DNA from: Sphingomonas sp. 3P27F8
GTDB taxonomy: Bacteria; Pseudomonadota; Alphaproteobacteria; Sphingomonadales; Sphingomonadaceae
Direction of reading: 5' to 3'
NCBI RefSeq assembly: GCF_005502745.1
Contig: NZ_SCNL01000004.1
Coordinates: 62,001-126,000, forward strand
Length of the DNA: 64,000 nt
Below, in pieces: positions 54,680 through 63,513 of the stretch. Made by a program: the position numbers and the translations under genes. Position 1 is the first letter of the stretch, and each line of letters opens with the position of its first letter. Under the pieces are notes generated by a model. That model searched no databases. It was not told where the DNA came from and saw only the letters and a list, made by a program, of their open reading frames with translations.

Positions 54680-55477
54680 ATGCGTGTCCTTGCCCTCGCG
54701 CCACTCGCCCTCGCGCTTTTACCTGTCGCCGTGACAGCGAAAGACGCCGTGCCGTCTGCGGCGCTGGTCGCTTCGGTGAAGGCGGACAGCCGCACCCCTG
54801 CGAACGTGGCCCGCGACCGGTATCGCCACCCCGCCGAGACGCTCGCCTTCTTCGGGGTGAAGCCTACCGATACCGTTGTCGAGATCTGGCCGGGCGGCGG
54901 CTGGTATACCGAGGTGCTTGCGCCATATCTGGCGAAAAGCGGCAAGCTGTATGCCGCCGGACCGAGCGAACGCGGGCTAGGCGCGGTACGCGCGCTCGCC
55001 ACTGCCAGACCGGATATCTACGGCGGCCTGCACTACGCGATCTTCCCCGCTGCGGACGGCCAGGCCCGTGTGCCTGCCGGCACGGCCGATGTCGTGCTTA
55101 CCTTTCGCAATATCCACAACTGGCGCTTCGGCGCTTCGGACCAGACCCAGGCGGCGTTCGACCAGATGTTCGCAATGCTGAAACCTGGCGGGATACTCGG
55201 CATCGAGGAGCATCGCCTCCCCGAGGATCAGGCGGGCGTGGAGGAGGGCAAAAGCGGCTACATGAAGCGCTCTTCCGTGATCGCCTATGCCACGAAAGCG
55301 GGCTTCCGGCTGGTGGCGGAAAGCCAGATCAACGCGAACGCGAAGGACACGCATGACTATCCGGGCGGCGTCTGGACGTTGCCCCCCACCTTCGCCGAAA
55401 AGGACAAGGATCGCGCACGCTATGCCGCGATCGGCGAAAGCGATCGCATGACGCTAAGGTTCGTCAAACCACGCTGA
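54680..55477 (+). CDS. Predicted methyltransferase with signal peptide (COG4798-like)
   Basis: A 265-residue protein whose N-terminus is a signal peptide (MRVLALAPLALALLPVAVTA), followed by a SAM-methyltransferase-like fold: DTVVEIWPGGGWYTEVLAPYL near 62, then PAGTADVVLTFRNIHNW and MLKPGGILGIEEHRLPE. A secreted SAM-dependent methyltransferase is odd because the periplasm lacks SAM; the protein may bind another ligand. The same layout occurs in many proteobacteria. ATG 54680 (MRVLALAP) follows GGGAGATGATCG. Confidence 0.82.
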   Translation: MRVLALAPLALALLPVAVTAKDAVPSAALVASVKADSRTPANVARDRYRHPAETLAFFGVKPTDTVVEIWPGGGWYTEVLAPYLAKSGKLYAAGPSERGLGAVRALATARPDIYGGLHYAIFPAADGQARVPAGTADVVLTFRNIHNWRFGASDQTQAAFDQMFAMLKPGGILGIEEHRLPEDQAGVEEGKSGYMKRSSVIAYATKAGFRLVAESQINANAKDTHDYPGGVWTLPPTFAEKDKDRARYAAIGESDRMTLRFVKPR

Positions 55478-55488
55478 GCAAGGCTGCC

Positions 55489-55526
55489 ACCGCCGGGATC
55501 GGGAGGCCTTCCCCGATCCCGGCGGT
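55489..55526. terminator. 15-bp perfect hairpin between convergent genes
   Basis: ACCGCCGGGATCGGG / CCCGATCCCGGCGGT with an 8-nt loop, lying between the methyltransferase stop and the end of the histidine kinase gene. No U tract. The extremely stable stem could stop transcription from either side. Confidence 0.5.
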
Positions 55527-55564
55527 AGCGGGCGCAAACGCCTCTTCACGCGCGCCGCTCAACC

Positions 55565-58180
55565 CTAATTGGCGGCGCCGAGAAGCGCGCGAACACGCGA
55601 TGCGAATGCCTCCATCGCAAATGGCTTGGTGATGACATGCATGCCCGGCTCGAGATGGCCGTGATTGAGGACGGCATTTTCGGCGTAGCCGGTGATGAAC
55701 AGCACCTTGAGCCGCGGCCGGTTCACACGAACCGCATCGGCAAGCTGCCGGCCGTTCATCCCGGGCAACCCGACATCCGTAACCAGCAGATCGATATGGC
55801 GATCGGGCGTCAGCATCTTTAGCGCGGCGGGGCCATCGGCTGCCTCCAGCGTTTTGTAGCCAAGCCCCGCAAGCGTCTCGGTGACGAGCATTCTGATCGA
55901 TTCCTCGTCATCCACCACCAGCACCGTTTCAGTCCCCGCCGCGCGCGGCACGGTGGACAGCGTGGCGGCTTCCGGCTCCACGAACGCCGGCTGTCCATCG
56001 ACCGGCAGATATATGGTGACCGTCGTCCCCGACCCCGGGGTCGAGTGGATGCGAACCTGCCCGCCGGATTGCCGGGCGAAGCCATAGACCATCGACAGGC
56101 CCAGTCCCGTTCCGCTCCCGATCGGCTTGGTGGTGAAAAACGGCTCGAACGCCCTCGATATGGTTTCCGGCGCCATGCCCGTGCCCACGTCGCTGACCGA
56201 CACGCAGACGTAATCGCCCGGTTCGATATCCCGCTCGCGGCCGGCGCGCGCATCGACATGGCGCGCCTGAGTGCCGATCATGATCCGCCCGCCATCCGGC
56301 ATCGCGTCGCGGGCGTTGATGCACAGGTTAAGCAGCGCATTCTCAAGCTGGCTCGGATCGACCAGCGTGGAAGTAAGCCCGTCCTCCAGCGAGGTCTCAA
56401 CGATCACCGATGGCCCGACCGTGCGCTGGATCAATTCCTCCATCCCCGAAATCAGGGCATTCGGGTCGGTCGGGCGCGGATCCAGCGTCTGTCGGCGGCT
56501 GAAAGCAAGCAACCGATGCGTGAGGGCGGCGGCGCGCTTGGCGGCTGCCTTTGCCGCCTCGACATAGCGGTCCACGTCTGCGCCGCGACCCTGTGTGAAG
56601 CGCAACTGGATCATTTCCAGGCTGCCGCTGATCGCGGTGAGCAGGTTGTTGAAATCGTGCGCCAACCCGCCAGTCAACTGCCCGACGGCCTCCATCTTCT
56701 GGGACTGACGCAATGCCTCTTCGGCGGTCACAAGATCGGCGGTGCGCTCTGCGACCTGCCGCTCAAGCGAGGCGGCGAGATCAGCCAGATCACGCTCCGC
56801 CCGCCGCCGTTCGACCGCGTCGCGCGTGCGCTCTGCGACTTCGCGCACGAAATCCAGATCATCGTCCGACCACTGCCGCGGCTCCGCGTGGTTCAAGAAC
56901 AGCAGCGCCACCAGGCCGCCCTGTTCGGTCAGCGGCATGTTGATGAACGAACGCGCGCTGATTGCCTCAAGCACCGCCGAGGTTTCGGCCGTGCGGGGAT
57001 CGAGCCGGGAATCCTCGACGATAGCCGTTTCGCCGCGTTTCAGCTCCTCTATGTAGCTGCCGTGGTCGCGAAAATTCAGCGTGCCCGCAATGGTCGAGAC
57101 CCCCGGTGCGTTCCAGTCCCGCTCGATCGTGATGGTTTCGGCGGCGCGATCGACCAGGCCATAACCGGCGCGGGATACACCAAGCGTCTCGGCCAGTATC
57201 TGGGCAGCCGCAAAGGAAATGTCGGCAGGATCATCGAGCCTGCGAAACGCATCGTTGAGATGGAACAGTGCCTGCCGCTTGAGTTCCCGCCGCTTGGCGG
57301 TCGTAATGTCCATCGACACGCCAGCAATCCGCACGGGATTGCCCTCCGCATCAAAGAACGGCTGCCCGCGCGATGACAGCCAATGGGTAGACCCGTCCGG
57401 CCACAAGACCCGATATTCTTCGCTATATTCGCCGCGGAGCGCGCCCGCTTTCGCCATGCCTTCGACCGCGCGCGCACGATCGTCGGGGTGGATCGCGGCG
57501 ATCCGATCGTCATAGCTGAACGGAACGTTCGGTGGCCGACCGAACAGCGCCTTGCACTCCTCGGACGCCGTGAGCACCTCGGTCGAGAGTTCGAGGCTCC
57601 ACGTGCCGAAGCCACCGGCCTTCAGCGCGAGCGCCAGTTCCCGCTCGCGCTCCTGCTGGGTGCGCAGGCGGCTGGTGAGTTCCGCCATCAACGCGGCGTT
57701 GTCGCGCTCCAGCCCGGTGAGACGCTCGCGCTCGATCGTCACGTCCACCTGGCTGGCAAAGAAATAGGCAAGACGCTGATCGGCATCGAATACCGGCGCC
57801 ATCAACAAACGGTTCCAGAACGGCTCCCCGTCCTTCCGGTAATTCCGGATGTCGACTTCGATCGGCTGCATGCGCTCGACCGCATCGTGCAGCGCGCGGA
57901 TCGTTTTCGGGTCGCTGTCAGGGCCCTGAAGGAAGCGGCAATTGCGGCCGATTATCTCTTCCTTGGGATATCCGGTGAGGCGCACGAACGATTCGTTGAC
58001 GAACACGACCGGGTTGTCCGGCAGACGCGGGTTCGTTATGATCATCGGCATTCGCGTGGCATGAACGGCCGCCACGAACGGATCGGTGTGCCGATCCAGC
58101 CCGGCCAGTTCGCCCGCGATTCGCTCGTCGTCGGCGATGCTGCGCCCCGACCGGCCCTTATTATCTTCCCGTTCCGTCAA
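55565..58180 (-). CDS. LOV-domain hybrid histidine kinase
   Basis: Cytoplasmic blue-light-type sensor kinase of about 871 residues. Domains in order: LOV/PAS with the photoactive Cys in GRNCRFLQG (residue 81), a second PAS_3-like module (near 180-300), a GAF domain (near 310-460), a HisKA dimerisation helix with His508 in AHDFNNLLTA, an ATPase domain with DVGTGMAPE and SGTGLGLSMVYG, and a C-terminal receiver with phospho-Asp802 in TDVGLPGMNG. The hybrid design suggests phosphorelay. TTG 58180 is chosen for its GAAGGAAGG at 6 nt; an upstream TTG at 58222 is possible. No cognate regulator gene is adjacent. Confidence 0.9.
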   Translation of the reverse strand: MTEREDNKGRSGRSIADDERIAGELAGLDRHTDPFVAAVHATRMPMIITNPRLPDNPVVFVNESFVRLTGYPKEEIIGRNCRFLQGPDSDPKTIRALHDAVERMQPIEVDIRNYRKDGEPFWNRLLMAPVFDADQRLAYFFASQVDVTIERERLTGLERDNAALMAELTSRLRTQQERERELALALKAGGFGTWSLELSTEVLTASEECKALFGRPPNVPFSYDDRIAAIHPDDRARAVEGMAKAGALRGEYSEEYRVLWPDGSTHWLSSRGQPFFDAEGNPVRIAGVSMDITTAKRRELKRQALFHLNDAFRRLDDPADISFAAAQILAETLGVSRAGYGLVDRAAETITIERDWNAPGVSTIAGTLNFRDHGSYIEELKRGETAIVEDSRLDPRTAETSAVLEAISARSFINMPLTEQGGLVALLFLNHAEPRQWSDDDLDFVREVAERTRDAVERRRAERDLADLAASLERQVAERTADLVTAEEALRQSQKMEAVGQLTGGLAHDFNNLLTAISGSLEMIQLRFTQGRGADVDRYVEAAKAAAKRAAALTHRLLAFSRRQTLDPRPTDPNALISGMEELIQRTVGPSVIVETSLEDGLTSTLVDPSQLENALLNLCINARDAMPDGGRIMIGTQARHVDARAGRERDIEPGDYVCVSVSDVGTGMAPETISRAFEPFFTTKPIGSGTGLGLSMVYGFARQSGGQVRIHSTPGSGTTVTIYLPVDGQPAFVEPEAATLSTVPRAAGTETVLVVDDEESIRMLVTETLAGLGYKTLEAADGPAALKMLTPDRHIDLLVTDVGLPGMNGRQLADAVRVNRPRLKVLFITGYAENAVLNHGHLEPGMHVITKPFAMEAFASRVRALLGAAN

Positions 58181-58186
58181 CGATTG

Positions 58187-58195
58187 CCTTCCTTC
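58187..58195 (-). promoter_or_regulatory. Ribosome-binding site for the TTG start of the LOV kinase
   Basis: On the minus strand GAAGGAAGG lies 6 nt before TTG, an excellent Shine-Dalgarno that supports the non-ATG start. Confidence 0.65.
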
Positions 58196-58237
58196 GGCAA
58201 GCGGCGAGCAACCCTGCCGCAAGCTTCCTGCTTGTCG

Positions 58238-58266
58238 GATTTAGCTTTGCAAATGTTGATTTTCAA
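58238..58266 (-). promoter_or_regulatory. Candidate promoter of the LOV kinase gene
   Basis: Minus-strand TTGAAA, 17-nt spacer, TAAATC, 58 bp upstream of the chosen TTG start. A good match to the housekeeping consensus. Confidence 0.5.
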
Positions 58267-58321
58267 ACCAACGCGCCCGCGACCGGCCAGGAAATCCCGA
58301 TCGACCGCGAGCGCGCTCCTG

Positions 58322-59848
58322 TCATTCCGCGGCTTGTGCCTCGCGAACGGCTTCGGCGGAAGCTAAACCGGGCGCCTTGGATTCACCGCCCAGTTTTTCG
58401 CGGACGCCGGCTTCGATGCGCTTACCGGTTTGCTCATCGATGTTCCGCCAATATTCAAATGCCCGTTGCAGGATCTTCTCGCTTACCCCGTCAGACAGAT
58501 GGCCGACGACATTGTCCACCAGCCGCGACCGTGCCGCATCGTCCATCACATCGCGCACCAATGTGCCGGCCTGGCTCCAGTCATCGTCATCCGCGCGCAA
58601 CGTATAGGCCTCGCGCACCATCTCGCCGTCAGCGTGCCACAGCCCCGCCTCGTAGGGATCGTGTTGCGCTGCGGGGCCGCCGTAGCTGTTTGGCGCGTAG
58701 ACCGGGTCGGACGCCTTCTCGACCCGCATCGCGCCATCCTTCGAGTAATTGTTCACCGGCGCGACGGGCCGGTTCACGGGTATCTGCTTGTAATTGACGC
58801 CAAGACGGGCCCGATGCGCGTCGGCGTAGGAAAAGCCGCGTGCCAACAGCATCTTGTCAGGCGAGAGCCCGACCCCCGGCACGATATTGTTGGGCTCGAA
58901 CGCGAGCTGCTCGATCTCCGTATGGAAATCGGTCGGGTTCCGCGTCAGCGTCAACCGGCCGACCTCGATCAGCGGATAATCGGCATGCGGCCAGATTTTC
59001 GTGAGATCGAATGGATTGATGCGATAGGTCTTGGCATCCTCATACGGCATGATCTGCCAATATAGCGTCCAGCTCGGATGGTTCCCCCCCGCGATCGCGT
59101 TGAACAGATCCCGACGATGGAAATCGCCGTCCTTGCCCGCCAGCTCGTCAGCCTCCGCCTGCGACAGATAGGCATTGCCATCACCCTGATCCGTGCGGAA
59201 ATGGAATTTGACCCAGAATTTCTCGCCCTGCGCGTTCACCAGCGAATAGGTGTGGCTCGAATAGCCGTTCATCTCGCGCCACGTCTTGGGGATGCCGCGA
59301 TCGCCCATGAGATAGGCGACCTGATGCGCGCTCTCGGGCGACAGCGTCCAAAAGTCCCACTGCATGTCATGATCGCGCAGATCGTTGTCGGCCCGGCGCT
59401 TCTGCGAGCGGATGAAGTTCTGGAACTTGATCGGATCGCGAATGAAGAAGATCGGCGTATTGTTGCCGACCATGTCGAAATTGCCTTCTTCGGTGTAGAA
59501 CTTGACCGAAAACCCACGTGGATCACGCCACGTATCGGGGCTGCCGCGTTCCCCCGCGACGGTGGAGAAGCGCATCGCCACATCCGCCTTCGCGCCCGGC
59601 TGGAAAACGCGGGCCTTGGTGTATCGAGCGACATCTCCCGTCACCTCGAAATGCCCGAATGCTCCGCCGCCCTTGGCGTGCGGCTGCCGCTCGGGGATTC
59701 GCTCGCGATTGAAGTTCGCCATCTGCTCGAGCAGATAATGATCGTGGAGAACGATCGGACCATCCCGTCCGACCGTGAGCGAATGTTCCTGGCTCTGCAC
59801 CGGTGCGCCGGCATCATTGGTAGTGCGGCGTGTGGATTGCTCTGACAT
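58322..59848 (-). CDS. Catalase (small-subunit, heme type)
   Basis: Heme catalase of 508 residues, dismutating H2O2. The catalytic His lies in [16 protein letters not shown], the distal Asn in [14 protein letters not shown], and the heme-ligand Tyr region is [15 protein letters not shown] with QIPVNRP following. The length and the lack of a C-terminal flavodoxin-like domain place it in the small-subunit clades. ATG 59848 has AGGGCACCG upstream. It may be under general-stress control (see the GGAAC promoter). Confidence 0.96.
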   Translation of the reverse strand: MSEQSTRRTTNDAGAPVQSQEHSLTVGRDGPIVLHDHYLLEQMANFNRERIPERQPHAKGGGAFGHFEVTGDVARYTKARVFQPGAKADVAMRFSTVAGERGSPDTWRDPRGFSVKFYTEEGNFDMVGNNTPIFFIRDPIKFQNFIRSQKRRADNDLRDHDMQWDFWTLSPESAHQVAYLMGDRGIPKTWREMNGYSSHTYSLVNAQGEKFWVKFHFRTDQGDGNAYLSQAEADELAGKDGDFHRRDLFNAIAGGNHPSWTLYWQIMPYEDAKTYRINPFDLTKIWPHADYPLIEVGRLTLTRNPTDFHTEIEQLAFEPNNIVPGVGLSPDKMLLARGFSYADAHRARLGVNYKQIPVNRPVAPVNNYSKDGAMRVEKASDPVYAPNSYGGPAAQHDPYEAGLWHADGEMVREAYTLRADDDDWSQAGTLVRDVMDDAARSRLVDNVVGHLSDGVSEKILQRAFEYWRNIDEQTGKRIEAGVREKLGGESKAPGLASAEAVREAQAAE

Positions 59849-59885
59849 CGGTGCCCTCATCATCTGGATTATCTGCTCCGATTGG

Positions 59886-59910
59886 TACGGGTGAGCACGC
59901 GTGAAGTTCC
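59886..59910 (-). promoter_or_regulatory. Candidate EcfG-type (general stress) promoter of the catalase gene
   Basis: On the minus strand GGAAC, a 16-nt spacer, then CGTA, 38 bp upstream of the catalase ATG. The published EcfG consensus is close to GGAAC-N16/17-CGTT, so the -35 fits exactly and the -10 has one mismatch. Confidence 0.4.
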
Positions 59911-60080
59911 ATGCGGTGCCACGGCAGGTGAATAAGTCGCGCCGAGCCGGCGTCTATCTTAACCCACGGCAAGAAAACGCCGTTGGATTACGAAAATCGG
60001 CGTTCCGACTTGCCGATCGGCGTGAGCACGGTAAGCAAATGAGCTACGCGTTGGTCGCGGTGTGGAGCGGGGGGAATAGT

Positions 60081-60830
60081 ATGAGCCATTCTCACGACGC
60101 CGCGGCCCGGTTTCGCACGCTGCACGAGCGCGGCTTCTTCATCCTGCCGAATGCCTGGGATCGCGGCAGCGCGGTGCGGCTTGCCGCGCTGGGATTCAAG
60201 GCGATCGCCTCCACCAGTTCGGGCGCGGCCTGGGCGATGGGCAAAAGCGACGGCGAACTTACGCGCGACGAGGTGCTGCGCCATTTGCGGATGCTGGTCT
60301 CCGCGACCGACCTTCCCGTGAATGCCGATTTCGAAAACGGCTTTGCGGACAGCCCTGCAGATCTCGCGGCCAATGTTACGCTGGCGCTGGAGACGGGTGT
60401 AGCCGGACTATCGATCGAGGACTGGTCCGGAAGCGCGATGTATGATCGCGGCCACGCGGTTGAAAGGCTGGCGGCCGCCCGCGCGGCGATCGACGCGCTC
60501 AATCCCGATGTGATGCTGATCGGGCGAAACGAGAATTTCCGCATCCCAGACATGACCGCCTCATCCAGTATCGCGCGCGCGGTCGCTTATGCTGCGGCGG
60601 GGGCGGATTGTCTGTTCGTCCCGATGATCGCGGATCATGGCGCGGTTGCCGAACTGGTCGCGGCGGTCGCGCCGAAGCCGGTCAACGTCCTCGTTCACGA
60701 CTATGACGAACGGATCGCGGGTTTCGCCGCACTTGGCGTCCGGCGTTGCAGCATCGGCGGCAGCCTGGCCAGGATTTGCTGGGACGCTTTCGATCACGCG
60801 GCGCTGCGGCTGAAGGCGTGTGCACCCTGA
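60081..60830 (+). CDS. Isocitrate lyase/PEP mutase family protein
   Basis: A 249-residue TIM-barrel protein of the ICL/PEPM family: FFILPNAWDRGSAVRLAALGFKA, then NADFENGFADSPADL, GLSIEDWSG and IGRNENF. The family includes 2-methylisocitrate lyase, oxaloacetate hydrolase and carboxyPEP mutase; the typical KKCGH lyase loop is not visible, so the reaction is uncertain. ATG 60081 has GGGGGGAATAGT upstream. Its end overlaps the start of the MFS gene by 13 nt, so the pair is probably one operon. Confidence 0.85.
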   Translation: MSHSHDAAARFRTLHERGFFILPNAWDRGSAVRLAALGFKAIASTSSGAAWAMGKSDGELTRDEVLRHLRMLVSATDLPVNADFENGFADSPADLAANVTLALETGVAGLSIEDWSGSAMYDRGHAVERLAAARAAIDALNPDVMLIGRNENFRIPDMTASSSIARAVAYAAAGADCLFVPMIADHGAVAELVAAVAPKPVNVLVHDYDERIAGFAALGVRRCSIGGSLARICWDAFDHAALRLKACAP

Positions 60831-62170
60831 CCTACGGGGCATCAAACGCCGCATCCGGGCGCGGCCCGGGGGAGCACGCGCCGGCTGTCACGCCGCGCCT
60901 TTCCACCCGTTCGATCGTGATCGCCGGCTGTTCGACCGTGATCGAATGGTATGATTTCACCCTCTACCTGTATCTCGCGACCGTTCTGTCCCGCACCTTC
61001 TTCGGTGGTGGCTCGGCTGGGTTGAGCGAGGCGCTGGCCGGATTTGCCATCGCCTATCTGATGCGGCCGATCGGCGCGATCGCCTTTGGCCATATCGGTG
61101 ATCGCTACGGGCGCAGACCGGCGATGCTGCTGTCGATGGCGATGATGACGCTGGCGATGCTCGCGACGGCACTGCTCCCCACTTACGCGCAGATCGGATC
61201 ATGGGCGGGCGGGCTATTACTGCTCCTGCGCTGCATAATGGCCTTCTCGGTCGGCGGAGAATATACCGGCGTCGTCGCCTATCTGCTCGAGGCCGCGGCT
61301 CCCGCGCGCCGGGGGCTCATCACCTCGCTGGCTTCTGCGGCGAGCGAAATCGGCGGCCTGCTCGCGGTGGGCCTTTCGGCACTGACGGTCGGCATGCTTG
61401 ACGGCACAAGTCTGGATAGCTGGGGCTGGCGCATCCCGTTCCTGTTCGGTGCGGCGCTCGCTGGGCTGGTGTTGATAGCGCGCGCCGCGATCGAGGAGTC
61501 CCCCGATTTCCTGCGACAACAGGCCGAGCAGCGAGTGCCGAAGCAGCCCTTGCGACTGAGCCTTACGCATCACCGGGTGGCGATCGCGCGCGGCTTCGCG
61601 ATCTCCGCGCTGGGATCCATCACTTATTACGTCGGGATCACATACGTCCCGAGTTTCCTCACCAGCGCGGGCGCGATGAGCGAAGCGAATGCGCTGTGGC
61701 TGTCCACGCTCGCGGCCGTAGCGGTGATCGCGGTGACCCCGCCGACGGGCATGCTCGCCGACCGGATCGGGCGGAGGCCGGTGCTGATCGCGCTTGGCAT
61801 CGCAGCGATCCTGCTGCCGATCGTGACATTCATGTTGATGATGCAGGGCATTTTCTGGATGGCGCTGACCGGGGCGATCGCCCTCGCCTGCCTCGGCGGT
61901 GCGGTCAGCGCAATCGGCGCGGTCACCACCGCGGAGCAGTTTCCCGGTGAGGGTCGGCTCAGCGGTCTTGCATTCGGTGCGACCACGGCGACGGCTCTGT
62001 TCGGCGGCCTCACGCCCTATCTCTCGCACCTGCTGATCACGCGGACCGGCTGGCCGGTGATGCCGGGCGTCATGATCGCGATCGTCGCCGTGTGCGTGTT
62101 GCCCGTGCTGCTGAAGCTGCCGGAGACGGCATGGGCGCGGATCCGGCCGGGCAGCGGACCGCAGCGGTAA
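60818..62170 (+). CDS. MFS transporter, metabolite:H+ symporter (MHS) family
   Basis: A 450-residue twelve-helix major-facilitator protein. CSTVIEWYDFTLYLYLATVLS is the MHS opening, GHIGDRYGRRPAMLLSM the loop 2-3 motif, RRGLITSLASAASEIGGLL and GMLADRIGRRPVL follow. MHS proteins carry organic acids (citrate, proline/betaine, dicarboxylates). GTG 60818 overlaps the upstream gene; with the isocitrate-lyase-family enzyme it suggests uptake and use of a carboxylic acid. Confidence 0.9.
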   Translation: MCTLTYGASNAASGRGPGEHAPAVTPRLSTRSIVIAGCSTVIEWYDFTLYLYLATVLSRTFFGGGSAGLSEALAGFAIAYLMRPIGAIAFGHIGDRYGRRPAMLLSMAMMTLAMLATALLPTYAQIGSWAGGLLLLLRCIMAFSVGGEYTGVVAYLLEAAAPARRGLITSLASAASEIGGLLAVGLSALTVGMLDGTSLDSWGWRIPFLFGAALAGLVLIARAAIEESPDFLRQQAEQRVPKQPLRLSLTHHRVAIARGFAISALGSITYYVGITYVPSFLTSAGAMSEANALWLSTLAAVAVIAVTPPTGMLADRIGRRPVLIALGIAAILLPIVTFMLMMQGIFWMALTGAIALACLGGAVSAIGAVTTAEQFPGEGRLSGLAFGATTATALFGGLTPYLSHLLITRTGWPVMPGVMIAIVAVCVLPVLLKLPETAWARIRPGSGPQR

Positions 62171-62215
62171 TAACTATTGCTGACAAGCCGCGTATAAAGT
62201 GCGAGAAAGCATCGC

Positions 62216-62920
62216 GTGACCGAGGTTCCACAACGCTGCCTCGATTGTCTCGTGCGCGACACCTCATTGTGCGCCAGCATGAGCGATTGCGAGCTTGCCA
62301 CGCTTAGCACCTTCGGCCGCCGGCGCGAGGTTGGGGCTGGTCAGGTCATCACCTGGGCTGGTGATCAGAACAGCGGCTGCGCCAACGTCGTGTCAGGCGC
62401 GCTCAAGGTTTCCGCCTCTACCGCCGACGGCCGGGAACAGATCGTGGGGCTGCTCTTTCCGGGTGATTTCGTCGGCCAGCTATTCGTCACCGAGGCATCG
62501 CTGACCGTCACCGCATTGACCGACACCGATCTGTGCACCTTTCCCCGCGCGAGCTTCGAGAAGGCGCTGCACACCTACCCGCGGATGGAACGCTTGCTGC
62601 TCGAACGAACGATGGCGTCGCTCGATGAAGCGCGGGAGCGGATGCTGGCGCTGGGCCGCAAGGATGCGCGCGAACGGGTAGCCGGCTTCCTGCTGGAACT
62701 GGCGGAGCGCACCGGATCGCTCGACCCGACGGGGCATGTACGGGTGCAGATCCCGATAAGCCGGGGCGAAATGGCCGGTTTCCTTGGATTGACCATCGAA
62801 ACCGTCAGCCGTCACCTCACACGATTGAAAACCGCCGGAATCATCGAATTCGCCAAAGGTGAACGCGACTGCACGATCGTTAATCGCCGGTCGCTGGAAG
62901 CTATAGCTAACCCGGGCTGA
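62216..62920 (+). CDS. FNR/FnrL-type oxygen-responsive Crp family regulator
   Basis: A 234-residue Crp/Fnr regulator. N-terminal cysteines C8, C11 and C19 (CLDCLVRDTSLC) plus C107 (TDTDLCTF) suit a [4Fe-4S] cluster that senses oxygen. A cyclic-nucleotide-binding-like barrel (VSASTADGREQIVGLLFPGDF) leads to the recognition helix TVSRHLTRLK with the FNR signature E-x2-S-R, predicting TTGAt-N4-aTCAA sites. GTG 62216 is the start. Its C-terminus overlaps the convergent hemerythrin-like gene by 14 bp. Confidence 0.92.
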   Translation: MTEVPQRCLDCLVRDTSLCASMSDCELATLSTFGRRREVGAGQVITWAGDQNSGCANVVSGALKVSASTADGREQIVGLLFPGDFVGQLFVTEASLTVTALTDTDLCTFPRASFEKALHTYPRMERLLLERTMASLDEARERMLALGRKDARERVAGFLLELAERTGSLDPTGHVRVQIPISRGEMAGFLGLTIETVSRHLTRLKTAGIIEFAKGERDCTIVNRRSLEAIANPG

Positions 62921-63374
62921 TGTCCGCGCGCCGCGCCGCGGCGATCCAGCTCTCCTTGAGCGCGATCGCGCGGCGACAACCATCGAAAAAGCATCGCAGC
63001 ATATAGGATAGCTGCCCGACATGGGCACTTGGCTCCCGCCCGACATGCTCCCACAGCGCCGCCACCAGATCGTCGCTGTGTGTTGCATCCAGCGCATGCA
63101 TCTCGCGCAACATTTCCAGTTCGGGGTCGCTCGGCCGCCGACCGGCTGGCAACCGTTCCAGCACCAGCTCCGCGCGGACGAGATGCGTGCCTCCCACCCG
63201 CATCACGCAATCGCACAGGCGACGCACCTCCGGCAGCGGCGGCAGCTTCGGCAGGCCATCGGCCAGCGCCTCCAGATCCCGGCACAATGCGCGCTGGATG
63301 GCATGATCCTCCTCGATCGTATCGAGCGTCGGTTCGATGGCTTCATGGCCTGACGGATCGGCAAGCTCGGTCAT
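62907..63374 (-). CDS. Hemerythrin-like domain protein
   Basis: A 155-residue all-helical protein with spaced His and acidic residues (EEDHAIQRALCRDLEAL, GGTHLVRAELVLERL, EMHALDATHSDDLVAALWEHV), the pattern of hemerythrin HHE domains that bind a di-iron centre and sense or carry O2 or NO. It is convergent with the FNR gene and shares an FNR-like palindrome with the GNAT gene. An alternative ATG 21 nt upstream (MPLGCVA) exists. Moderately sure of the domain. Confidence 0.75.
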   Translation of the reverse strand: MTELADPSGHEAIEPTLDTIEEDHAIQRALCRDLEALADGLPKLPPLPEVRRLCDCVMRVGGTHLVRAELVLERLPAGRRPSDPELEMLREMHALDATHSDDLVAALWEHVGREPSAHVGQLSYMLRCFFDGCRRAIALKESWIAAARRADISPG

Positions 63375-63429
63375 CGCAACACATCCCAGGGGCATCGACG
63401 CGGAGACTGCGCGCCCGTGCGCGGGTGCG

Positions 63430-63447
63430 CTTTGACGATGGTCAAAG
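63430..63447. promoter_or_regulatory. FNR/FixK-like palindrome between the hemerythrin-like and GNAT genes
   Basis: CTTTGACGATGGTCAAAG: 7-bp arms are perfect complements around a GATG core. It fits TTGA-[C/T]-N4-[G/A]-TCAA, the box of FNR-type regulators. Its centre is 64 bp from the hemerythrin-like start and 75 bp from the GNAT start, in the divergent intergenic region. The adjacent FNR regulator is the obvious candidate to bind it. Confidence 0.7.
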
Positions 63448-63513
63448 GCGGACGAGGAGCATAGGTTCAGTGCGGCCAGCATCATCCGTCGTCCGGCATC
63501 GAAAGGTCAAGAC

